A stretch of DNA of 64,000 bases from Papaver somniferum. Its lineage: Eukaryota; Streptophyta; Magnoliopsida; Ranunculales; Papaveraceae. The stretch covers positions 3,100,001-3,164,000 of the forward strand of contig NW_020621936.1 of the NCBI RefSeq assembly GCF_003573695.1, written 5' to 3'. The notes beneath the pieces were generated by a model that saw only the letters and a program-made list of their open reading frames with translations, was not told where the DNA came from and searched no databases. The position numbers and the translations under genes are program-made. Shown piece after piece: positions 55,578 to 64,000 of this stretch; position 1 is the first letter of the stretch; the number at the start of each line of letters is the position of its first letter.

Positions 55578-56223
55578 ATGGGATCCATTTCGTTTCAAAC
55601 AAAAATACTATCAAAGTTTCTTAATCTTGTGTATTTTATTCTTCTTAATGTATTTTTATGTGATCATACCATTGTTGTGGGACAATATTCTCCGAGTAAG
55701 TGTGGCACTGACGAGATAAAAGCGCTTAACTCTATCAGGGACGGTCTCAATAACACATTCCTCAATCAACAGTGGAATGGTTCGGAGTGTTTCTTAAATG
55801 ATCAACCAGCATGGTATGGAATTGAATGGCTTGATGGCCGGGTTACAGGCATAACCTTAGAAGCTATAAGTTTAATAGGTGAAATCAATGTTCTTGCTTT
55901 AACCAATCTCACTGAATTAACTTACTTGAGTTTAAAAAACAATGGCATTGCGGGAAGCTTAATGGATTTTTCAAATACAAAAAAGTTAATGCACATCGAT
56001 TTATCATATAACGAGTTTAATGGATTCATACCGGATTCCGTACTTAACCTCAAGGAATTTGAAACTTTGTTACTCCAAGAAAACAATTTGACGGGTTCAA
56101 TCCGGTCGCTGAATCAACTAAGTTTAAAAGATTTTAATGTCTCAAACAACAATCTGTCTGGTAAGATCCCGGATACAAACGTTCTTCAAATGTTTACAGT
56201 CTCTAGCTATAATGGTAATTATA
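55578..56223 (+). pseudogene. LRR receptor-like kinase, 5' part, interrupted by a retrotransposon
   Basis: Starting at MGSISFQ (ATG 55,578), the protein has a hydrophobic signal peptide (FLNLVYFILLNVFLC), an N-terminal cap (KCGTDEIKALNSIRDGL), and about four leucine-rich repeats such as LTYLSLKNNGIAGSL and FETLLLQENNLTGSI. It ends SGKIPDTNVLQMF, as in clade III LRR kinases just before the transmembrane segment. The second cap cysteine is replaced by tryptophan (WYGIEW). The frame runs into the Tat LTR at 56,224 and stops after three more codons, so transmembrane and kinase parts are missing here. They may lie beyond the retrotransposon, outside the window. Confidence 0.8.
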
Positions 56224-56698
56224 TGAGTTAAATATCGCGCACACGTTTTTAACTACGCGAAGTAAAGAATACAACCTAAGCGAAGGGCATCGCACACAGC
56301 AAAGTTGAGATGACGCACCAAATGATGTCAGTAAAGTCACGAGTAAAGTGTGAAGAACTGTGCGAGAAGGTACGCTATGCGAAGATGAGCGATTGTATAT
56401 GAGCGAATATGTCGCATAGTGATCCCGAAAATAATGGGATTCTTAGCTGTCATCCACTATGTAAAATCCTATATAAAGGAGAGAGTCATTGTATCTGAGA
56501 GGATTCTATGACAAGTCTTGGAAAGGAAATAGGAAGAGAGAGAAAGTGATCTTAGGTTTCAAGTAGAATTGTTGTAATACTTGAATCATTCTTGTAAACA
56601 TTCTTGATCTTTAGTTAATAAAACAAGAATTCAAAATGATCACCTAGGGATTGAATCAGTTATAGTGAAGTGTAGTTGTAAGATTTCTTACAACTACA
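56224..56698 (+). repeat. Tat element 5' LTR
   Basis: It runs from TGAGTTAAATATCGCGC to CTTACAACTACA. TATATAAAGG lies at 56,470-56,479 and AATAAA at 56,617-56,622. The left edge is inferred from the TG and the loss of the LRR frame. The partner LTR is outside the window. Confidence 0.65.
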
Positions 56699-56702
56699 TT
56701 TT

Positions 56703-56716
56703 TGGCGCTAGAAACA
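56703..56716 (+). promoter_or_regulatory. Tat element primer-binding site
   Basis: TGGCGCTAGAAACA starts four bases after the LTR terminal CA, the position of the minus-strand primer site. I cannot name the tRNA with confidence. Confidence 0.55.
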
Positions 56717-56723
56717 GCTCTGG

Positions 56724-59120
56724 ATGTTAATTCATGTTCATAGATCTGAAATTCATAAGGGATCCATGAAGACAACAAGAGTCAAACTAATTCAAGAAAG
56801 AGGCAGAGATATACAGTGTAATAACATAACTAAAGTATCAATTTCTGAGGCAGATTTTCAAGCGACGATAACCGGGAGAATTCATAAAAGAAATTACGAA
56901 GGCAAGAAGGTGGAAACGGTATATAAAGAATTACCATTACAAGATTGGAAAAAGGTGAAGATTTCCTTTGCGGCAGATGAAATTTCAGAGGAAAACTTAC
57001 AGCGAGCAGATCCATTGGTAATTACGGTCACAGTCGAGCGAGAAAACATTATTGCAAACAAGAGGACATTTGAAGGATGGGTGATTGATAAGACATTGAT
57101 AGATACAGGAAGTGCAATTGACATATTATTTTATCGCACATTCAAAGCAATGGGATATAAAGATGCAGAAATGACACCTACATCCTATAATGTTCATGGA
57201 TTCAATAGAGCAGTTACAAAGCCAAATGGAGAAATCGTGACGCGAATATTACTGGGAGAGGTTGAAACAAAGATAACACTATGTGTGATTGACATTGAGT
57301 CACCATACAACATGCTGTTGGTAAGACCATGGGTACATGGACTAAAGGCGGTAGCGTCAACGTTACATCAATGCATCAGGTTTCCAATTCCAAGCGGTAT
57401 AGGTGAAATTAGAGGAAACACTGTGAATACTTGTAATCAAATAGATGTGCGAAATTATGAAGGACGAGCCAAAAAACGAAAGGATCGATGGAGAAAAGCC
57501 AAAGAACAAAGGAAAAAGGAAGAATTTCGAATATACATGATAAGAGCGAAAGAAGGAAGAGGAATACCAGGCGAAGAACCAGCGGAGGAAGGTGGACGAA
57601 GTAAAGAAATTAAGGAACCAACACCTATGGGAGAACCAAAAGAGAATTTTACCGCAGCAGAACCAACAAAAGAGATAAATTTAGGAACTGAAGAGGAACC
57701 AAAAATATTAAGAATTGGAACTAAAATGGATAAAGAAGAAGAGGAAAAAACAATAAGCATTCTGCGAAAATATAATGATATTTTCGCATGGAGTATGGAA
57801 GAAATGCCTGGAATAGATCCGTCTGTCGCATGTCATAAATTAGACATCAAGAAGAATGTAAAGCCGTTCAAGCAAAGAATAAGGAAAATTGCAACTGATT
57901 ATCATCCTAAAATAGAAGCAGAACTACAAAAGATGTTAGATGCAGAAATTATAAGGGAGGCAAAATATTCAGAATGGATAGTAAATATGGTGGTGGTACC
58001 TAAAAAGAACAAAGGAATTAGGATTTGCATAGATTTTACAGATTTAAACAAAGCGTGCCCTAAAGACAGCTTCCCTTTACCCGATATACCTCAAATGGTG
58101 GAATCAGCATCAGGGAATGATAGAGTTACAATGTTAGATGGGTATAAAGGCTATAATCAAATTCCTTTGGCAGAAGAAGATCAAAAACACACCGCTTTCT
58201 TCGCACCAGGAGGTTTATATTGTTACACGAAAATGTCGTTTGGGTTGAAGAATGCCGGTGCGACTTATCAAAGAATGGTGCATAAAGTATTTGAAAAATG
58301 GATACATAAAACATTGGAGGTCTATGTAGATGATATGCTAATTAAAAGCAAAGAGGCGAAAGATCATGTTGATGATTTGCGAGCAATATTTGAACAGATG
58401 CGAACATTCAATATTAAAGTAAACCCAGAAAAATGTATAATTGGTGTATCATCAGGAAAATTCTTAGGCTATATTATATCCAAGGAGGTAATACAAGTTG
58501 ATCTGGAGAAGGTACAGGAGATTAGAGATATGCCACCACCTGCGACAGTCAAAGATGTTCAAAAGTTAAATGGATTGATAGCATCATTGGGAAGATTCAT
58601 TGCAAGATCTTCGGACAAATGCAAACAATTTTTCAATATACTAAAGAAAGGAACCAAATTTGAATGGACAAAGGAGTGCGACGAAGCATTACAGAGCATA
58701 AAATATTATTTGGTAAATTTATACATTATGCAAAAAGCGAAGCAGAGAGAAGAATTGTTATTGTATCTAGCATCAACATCTCATGCATTAAGTGCAGTAC
58801 TGTTACGATCAGAGGAAGGTGTAGAAAAACCGATATATTACATAAGCAAAACATATAACTCCGCAGAAAAAAATTATTCAAAAATCGAAAAGCTGATTGT
58901 CGCACTGGTATATGCATCATTCAAGCTTCACATATATTTTCAAGCTCACAAAATTAAAGTATTAACAAGAGTACCAATTGAAAATGCAATGGGGAATTCA
59001 AAGAGAGGAAGAATAGAGAGGTGGAATGCACAATTAGGAAACTATGAGATTGTTTATGAAATTTTATCTTCACCAAAATCTCAAGTTATCGCAGAGTTTC
59101 TTACAGAATTTCCAATATAA
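56724..59120 (+). CDS. Tat polyprotein: protease, reverse transcriptase, first RNase H
   Basis: The frame is open for 798 codons. The protease motif LIDTGSAIDILF is near residue 128. A lysine/glutamate-rich linker (residues 245-330) follows. RT blocks are ICIDFTDLNKACPKDSFPLP, MLDGYKGYNQI, MSFGLKNAGATYQRM and the catalytic YVDDMLIKSK near residues 535-545. RNase H 1 text includes LYLASTSHALSAVLLR and KPIYYISK. In that block the usual first catalytic Asp position reads S-T, so this RNase H may be inactive. Gag is missing from the front. Stop at 59,120. Confidence 0.85.
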   Translation: MLIHVHRSEIHKGSMKTTRVKLIQERGRDIQCNNITKVSISEADFQATITGRIHKRNYEGKKVETVYKELPLQDWKKVKISFAADEISEENLQRADPLVITVTVERENIIANKRTFEGWVIDKTLIDTGSAIDILFYRTFKAMGYKDAEMTPTSYNVHGFNRAVTKPNGEIVTRILLGEVETKITLCVIDIESPYNMLLVRPWVHGLKAVASTLHQCIRFPIPSGIGEIRGNTVNTCNQIDVRNYEGRAKKRKDRWRKAKEQRKKEEFRIYMIRAKEGRGIPGEEPAEEGGRSKEIKEPTPMGEPKENFTAAEPTKEINLGTEEEPKILRIGTKMDKEEEEKTISILRKYNDIFAWSMEEMPGIDPSVACHKLDIKKNVKPFKQRIRKIATDYHPKIEAELQKMLDAEIIREAKYSEWIVNMVVVPKKNKGIRICIDFTDLNKACPKDSFPLPDIPQMVESASGNDRVTMLDGYKGYNQIPLAEEDQKHTAFFAPGGLYCYTKMSFGLKNAGATYQRMVHKVFEKWIHKTLEVYVDDMLIKSKEAKDHVDDLRAIFEQMRTFNIKVNPEKCIIGVSSGKFLGYIISKEVIQVDLEKVQEIRDMPPPATVKDVQKLNGLIASLGRFIARSSDKCKQFFNILKKGTKFEWTKECDEALQSIKYYLVNLYIMQKAKQREELLLYLASTSHALSAVLLRSEEGVEKPIYYISKTYNSAEKNYSKIEKLIVALVYASFKLHIYFQAHKIKVLTRVPIENAMGNSKRGRIERWNAQLGNYEIVYEILSSPKSQVIAEFLTEFPI

Positions 59121-59204
59121 GAAGATGAATATGTAAAAGAAATGATGGAGGTGGATGAAGAACATGGAAATCCTAATGATTTATTGACTGAGTGAAATCC
59201 AAAC

Positions 59205-59591
59205 AGATGGGATATTTTGGTGGATGGATCCTCCAATGGAGAAGGAAATGGGATTAGTATTGTATTCATTTCACCAACGGGAGCGAGAATGGATTACTCA
59301 TTCAGATTGGACTTCGCATCCACAAATAATGAAACTGAATATGAAGCAGTCCTTCACGCACTAAGATTAGCAATTGAAATGAAGATTGAGGATGCGCGAA
59401 TAACTAGTGATTCTCAGCTGGTAATTCGTCAGATAGAAGGCACATATAGTACTAATGAACCATTTTTGCAAAAGTATAGGAGATTGGTTATGGATTTAGC
59501 AATGCAAATTCCAAAAATAAGTTGGAGACATATAGGGAGAAAAGATAATATACTTGTAGATGCATTGGCGTTCATACCATCAATGTTATAG
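59205..59591 (+). CDS. Second (archaeal-type) RNase H of the Tat element
   Basis: A short gap with stops follows pol, then WDILVDGSSNGEGNG, ASTNNETEYEAVLHAL, RITSDSQLVIRQI and LVDALA give the four acidic positions D, E, D, D of an active RNase H. Tat and related elements carry this extra domain between RNase H 1 and integrase. It is separated from pol by the stop at 59,120 and a second stop near 59,193. Confidence 0.85.
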   Translation, partial: RWDILVDGSSNGEGNGISIVFISPTGARMDYSFRLDFASTNNETEYEAVLHALRLAIEMKIEDARITSDSQLVIRQIEGTYSTNEPFLQKYRRLVMDLAMQIPKISWRHIGRKDNILVDALAFIPSML

Positions 59592-59656
59592 ATCCGGTCG
59601 CAAGGGATATAAAAATACAAACACTATTATTACCATCTATAGAAAAGGGTGAAGAA

Positions 59657-60963
59657 GTGCAAACAGATGTGATGATCATAGACGATACACAAGCAGAAAA
59701 TGTGAGCGACGAGAAAGATTGGAGAACTGAGATACACTCTTATTTAGAGAAAGGGGAATTGCCGAAGAAAATATTAGAAGCACGCGAATTAAAAAGTCGT
59801 GCGACAAATTATGAATTAATGGATGGTGTTCTTTATAAAAGGTCATTCCTTGGACCTTCACTCAGATGTCTTACGCGAAAGTAAGGAATCGAAATTCTAA
59901 AGGCATTGCACTATGGTGATGCTGGCAACCATAGTGGAGGAGATCACACTGATACAGAGAAAAAATACAAGGCTATTATTGGCCATATATGCATGAAGAT
60001 GCAAAAAAAGTTTCGAGAAGATGCAAAGAATGTCAACGTCATGACAAGAAGATACATGCACCTGGAGCTATGCTTAATACATCAACAAATGTGTGGCCCT
60101 TTGGAAAATGGGGAATAGATATTGTTGGACCATTTATACTAGGAACGGGACAAAAAAGGTTCCTAATTTTCGCAACAGATTATTTCACTAAATGGGCAGA
60201 AGTAAAAGCAGTTCAACATATACGCGATAAAGACATCTTCACATTCATTTTTGAAAATATTATATGCCGATTTGACATTCCTGCACAATTGGTGTCTGAT
60301 AATGGAAAGCAGTTTGAAGGTGAGAATATAACAATGCTACTCAATACGTTCAAAATTAAACGTGGAAAATCTACCCCTTTGTATCCTCAGAGTAATGGAC
60401 AAGGAGAAGCTACAAATAGAACAATCACAGACAACCTGAAGAAAAATTTAGAAGGGCACAACAAAGGATGGTGCGAACAGGTACATAATGTAGTATAGGC
60501 TTACAAAACTACAAGAAGAGAAGCATCCGGAATGTCGCCCTTCTGTCTGACAAATGGATTAGAGATAGTGCTACCAACAGAAGTAATCATCCCTACCACA
60601 AAGAGAGAAGCTTGGGAAAATAATTTAAGTGCGGACTTGATTTTAACAAAGTTCGATGATTTGGAGGAAGTAAGAGAAGTCGCTTTCCATCACATGGAAA
60701 ATTATCAAAAAAGACTAGCTAGAGAATATAACAAGCGGGTCAAAATAAGAGAATTCCAACCAGGCGAATTAGTGTTGCGCGAAATTCCAGTATATCAAAA
60801 AGGAAAAGATGGAAAATTGGAGAAAAGCTGGGATGGACCTTATATAATAAAAAGAATAGTTGGAGAGGGAGCCTATGAATTAATGGATCCTGAAGGACGA
60901 AATACAGGTCGTAAATTAGATCGTCCTTGGAATAGGCATTTCTTGAAAAAGTATTATCCATAA
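59657..60963 (+). pseudogene. Tat integrase, few breaks
   Basis: The spacer 59,657-59,884 ends at a stop (59,882) before the zinc-finger part, where HYGDAGNHSGG and CKECQRHDKK (HHCC) lie in shifted frames. The catalytic core has WGIDIVGPF, LVSDNGKQFEG and NGQGEATNRT, giving D, D and E. A stop at 60,496-60,498 interrupts AYKTTRR. The C-terminal part to 60,963 has GELVLREIP and SWDGPYIIKRIVGEGAYEL, the usual GPY/F module. Stops and one frameshift make it inactive as it stands. Confidence 0.85.
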
Positions 60964-62062
60964 TCACTTGTGAATCAATTCGCATGGATAAAAGTTAATA
61001 TTTCGAATAATTGTAACGCGAATATTTCGCTTGAAAATTAAGACCTTGATAAAGTCTACAGAAAATGATATTTATTATCAGATTGGCTAGGAATCTGAAT
61101 GTGGCGTGCACCCTAGTTCGCTTATATGCAAGAGGAAATATAGTAAGACCTATCGCACGTCATAATCGGAAAGACCTAGAAGGCATGACTCAAGGGAAGG
61201 CTACACCGACCCCGTAACTTGAGTTGTGGATATTTGGGGTGAGAATTAAACGATAATGCCCATCCGGGAGAGATACCTTAAATTTTCAGTCTAAGATAGT
61301 AATCTTAGATTGAGAGCCTAAGGTGAGAAAGGCTCTCCCAAGGAGTGCAGAAACTCGATCAGGGCGCCGAGGTACACGGTTGAGTCAAGAGTGCCAGGGA
61401 CGGCTGGAGCGTACCGTTCCACTCTTTACAAGTCCTGACTATGATGCACTCGGTCCGAAGATACCCCACTTAGTGTGCGATCTTGCTGCCATAAACCCTA
61501 TAGGTAGTGTATGCGAGATTGCGAAATCAACTGATTGTTGAAAAGCCGGATGGGAAGAGCCATAATCTTAAACCGATAGAGGTAAGCTTCCTTGAAGGGG
61601 CAATCATAGGGGAAGATAAGGACGACACCCTCCGTTAGGGAGATGAATTGTTTCAAAAGACGTAAATATCATAAGGCTTTTACTCATGGGAGTATTAAGA
61701 CTTGTGATATTTATGCGACAAACCTGAAGAGGAAATAATACAAGCGAAAAAGATAAGACGAGATCTATGGGTCGATGTACTAAAATACAAAGACTTCCTG
61801 CGATTTCGTCGCACAAAAATGAGGCAAGATAAGACCTTTACATAGAAAGGCAAAATAAGACCTCCTAAGTAAATTAAACAAACCACTGATAAATTCGCAT
61901 GATTGTTTCTTACAAGGAACATAATAAGAGGCAAATATGGGAATTAAAACAACAATGTATTATCTTCCTTGCAACAAACAAATATGCGAAGGTTCAAAAT
62001 ATGTTGAAATAAAGAAAGGAAATCAAGAATGCTTAACAGTAGCATTTTATTCAAAATACCTT
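60964..62062 (+). other. Tat element 3' non-coding interior
   Basis: No coding region is supported in the 1.1 kb after integrase. Composition is mixed, with AAGACCTnnnnAA words recurring (near 61,042, 61,146, 61,168, 61,830). It separates pol from the antisense frame. Confidence 0.5.
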
Positions 62063-63985
62063 TCAGACTTTAGCACTGGATCCAAGATCTTCAATCTCAG
62101 TACCGGCTTCATTAGCAGATTTCTCTTCTTCTTGCTGAATTTCTTCATCATCGCTTAAAATGTCAAAATAACTATCTGTCTCAGGATATTCTTCATCCGC
62201 ACTCAAATTGCATACGGGGAGTTTTACTGCTGGAAGAGAGTTTCTTGAGATAATTCCACCAATAACAGATTGGGCACTAGAGTGGCCTTTGCGAATAGCT
62301 GCTTTTTCGAGATTTCTAGCATTTATCTCTAGAAAATTCTTCTGAAATGCAAATCTTCTTCGTTCTTTGCTTTGAGACGCAGAGAGAGAGAGAGAGAGAG
62401 CTCAAGGTTCCCACGAGATAATTCCATTTTCATATTCTTTGCGAACCTTGGATAATTTAGAATTCAATTGAGAAACAGCAGACTAGTGCGATTTTTCAGA
62501 ATCTAGAAAGAATAATGAATAACTATAAATAGAAATAAAGAATTAATATTGTGCGAAAAATGCTAAGAAATCATAATAAGGCAGTCAACTCTAGCTGACT
62601 ACCTTAGAAGAATTTACAAAAGGAAAGGGTATTGTCCTTCATACTTTCCATAGCTTTATCAAATCCATCACTAACTGAACCACTGAGGCGAGATCGAATT
62701 TTCTTTTTTTCAGAAGAAAGAGATTTGTTATTTTTCTTAAGAACATCGCAAGAATTCTTCAATTGACTGTATTGTTCTTGAAGCTGATTTTTCTTCACAG
62801 AAAGATTTATGTTATTCTGAATTAATTTCTCATTTCGGGAGCTTAAATCTTTAAGCGAAGTCTCGTACTGTTCCTTCAGTACGCGAAGAGTACGTGCTTG
62901 GTTTCATTTATTTCATGAAGAATTGAATACTGATGTGAAAATATTGCTTCTTTCATCGAAAAAGATAGTTTCTCCCTAGAAAGAGTATGGTTTTCTTCTG
63001 ATAAAGTTTGATGAAGCAAGTCAGCATCGCGTGACAATTTAGAAAAACAAGATACTTGATCACTAAAAAACTCAATTTTCTGAGTGAGTTGGTTATTTTC
63101 ATGGGAAAGATTGTTAATCTGATCAAGCGAATATGAATATTGATTCTCTAATTGGTTTAGTTGAGACTGCAACTTCGCGTTATTCGCTTGAGTATCTTCA
63201 GCGAGGAATTGAAAATCGTATCTCTCATTCATTCGCTTCCGGTTTAAATCTTAACAAATGCATAATGAACGTATGCGAAGGAATGCAGAATACGATAAGT
63301 GACTCAAATATAATAATAAATACCTCTAAGTTTTTGATTTTCTCTACGAAGATTTTCAGCTTCAAAATTTGAAATTTGGAGTTCTCCTCTCAGCCTTTGT
63401 ATTTCCTTCTCCAAAGAAACATTTTTCTGCGAAAGTTCCAACTGAGAACAGCTAGATTCAAAATGCTTTTCAGCAAGCATCACACGACGATGAGAATCCT
63501 AAAAAGGAAAAGATGAGGTTAGTATGACTTGGAAGTATCATTAAAGAAGATAAAGTTAAGGTGCGAAGGATAATTACCAGAACATCTAGAGCAACATGGA
63601 AACTCGGGTCAATTTGAGAAAGGACCTCATCCCTTGAAGCTTTATCAACGGGAAATTCACATAGAAGCTTTCTTAAGGCGGAGCAGGAGCGAAGATTGCA
63701 AGGATCATCAGTTAAAGATTAGGCAGAGTTGATGACACCGGATAGAGTTTGATCATCAAGTTTTACACTATCCAAAGCTTTCTTATTCAAAGGAAAAGAA
63801 TTTAGTAAGGAAACAGAAGAAGGAGTAGTAAAATCTGTTGGAATGGGGGATTTCTTTTGAGAAAGGTTCGTTTGAGAGCTAGATTTAATGGGTGAAGAGA
63901 AAACTTGATTTGCATGCGATAGAGTCGCAGAGGCAACATGAGGAGTGCTTTTTATTACTTGGCTAAGAGAAAACTCCTTATTCAC
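62063..63985 (-). CDS. Antisense coiled-coil frame of the Tat element, probably spliced
   Basis: Minus-strand open pieces at 63,719-63,985, 63,350-63,500, 62,876-63,232, 62,604-62,798 and about 62,063-62,484 read as long coiled coil (NQLENQYSYSLDQINNLSHE; QLNSKLSKVRKEYENG). The end is acidic: SDDEEIQQEEEKS. Splice-like signals lie between pieces: donor GTAATTATCC near 63,578 with acceptor CCTTTTTAG near 63,500, and donor GTATTTATT near 63,322. One in-frame TGA sits beside a (GA)10 run at 62,381-62,400. Extra antisense frames after integrase are known in plant Tat elements. Function is unknown and the N-terminus is outside the window. Confidence 0.6.
62381..62400. repeat. (GA)10 microsatellite in the antisense frame
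   Basis: Ten GA units sit inside the last antisense exon, beside an in-frame TGA. Length changes here would shift the reading frame. Confidence 0.9.
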
Positions 63986-64000
63986 ATGAGATTCTTTAAA

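Larger units (their letters stand above)
56224..64000 (+). mobile_element. Ty3/gypsy Tat-lineage element, right end outside window
   Basis: A 475-base LTR, a primer site, a pol frame with PR-RT-RNH, a second archaeal-type RNase H, integrase and a long 3' interior with an antisense frame are visible. Two RNase H domains are the hallmark of the Tat group. Gag is absent: only about 200 bases separate the primer site from protease-region text. Pol carries few breaks, so the insertion is fairly recent. The 3' LTR is not in the window. Confidence 0.85.

Noticed and set aside
61323..61541. A basic 72-codon frame after the Tat integrase.
   Set aside because: Composition and context are non-coding; no motif.
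1..64000. CRISPR arrays, bacterial operons, riboswitches, tRNA or rRNA genes.
   Set aside because: None found; the sequence is plant nuclear in all features. The tRNA-like words are primer-binding sites.

Overview
The window is nuclear DNA of a flowering plant, probably a eudicot. It is AT-rich, has plant-type introns, and is almost entirely transposable elements and an endogenous plant pararetrovirus nested in one another. I cannot name the species. The only host-gene material I can support is the 5' part of a leucine-rich-repeat receptor kinase gene (about 55.5-56.2 kb) and one last exon of a GBF-interacting-protein-1-like gene (about 16.95-17.24 kb). No tRNA, rRNA or CRISPR array was found.

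Layout. 1-2.24 kb: 3' part of a decayed L1-type LINE (+). 2.54-9.97 kb: a nearly full-length but broken endogenous pararetrovirus (Caulimoviridae, petuvirus/florendovirus-like gene order) on the minus strand. 9.97-13.3 kb: a second, scrambled copy facing away from it on the plus strand, with promoter, poly(A) signal and tRNA-Met primer site preserved. 15.7-17.85 kb: CACTA transposon remains (DUF4216 region) that appear to carry the GIP1-like exon. 19.0-30.7 kb: a degraded Ty1/copia element split by an 8.4 kb non-autonomous Athila-like LTR element (21,539-29,981; 5-bp target duplication ACTAC; LTRs nearly identical). 32.0-36.2 kb: a second decayed copia element with a very short LTR. 36.7-39.0 kb: a dead MULE/FAR1-like transposase (minus) with an array of alternating CCGGCAT/ATGCCGG motifs. 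40.8-54.9 kb: a Russian-doll nest supported by target-site duplications: a copia LTR-like relic holds an old LINE, which holds a younger full-length LINE, which holds a second non-autonomous Athila-like element (46,988-53,402). 55.5-56.2 kb: the LRR kinase gene, cut by a Ty3/gypsy Tat-lineage element that runs off the right edge (56,224-64,000). This Tat element has PR-RT-RNH-second RNH-INT, seems to lack gag, and carries an antisense coiled-coil reading frame downstream of integrase.

Most unusual signals. The two non-autonomous Athila-like elements have different LTRs but share a diverged protein of unknown function, a duplicated hairpin/G-rich motif, and a conserved non-coding block just upstream of the 3' LTR whose 7-bp hairpin shows a compensatory base-pair change. 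The pararetrovirus cluster is a patchwork joined at short shared words. Statements about homology rest on motif recognition by eye; no database search was run.
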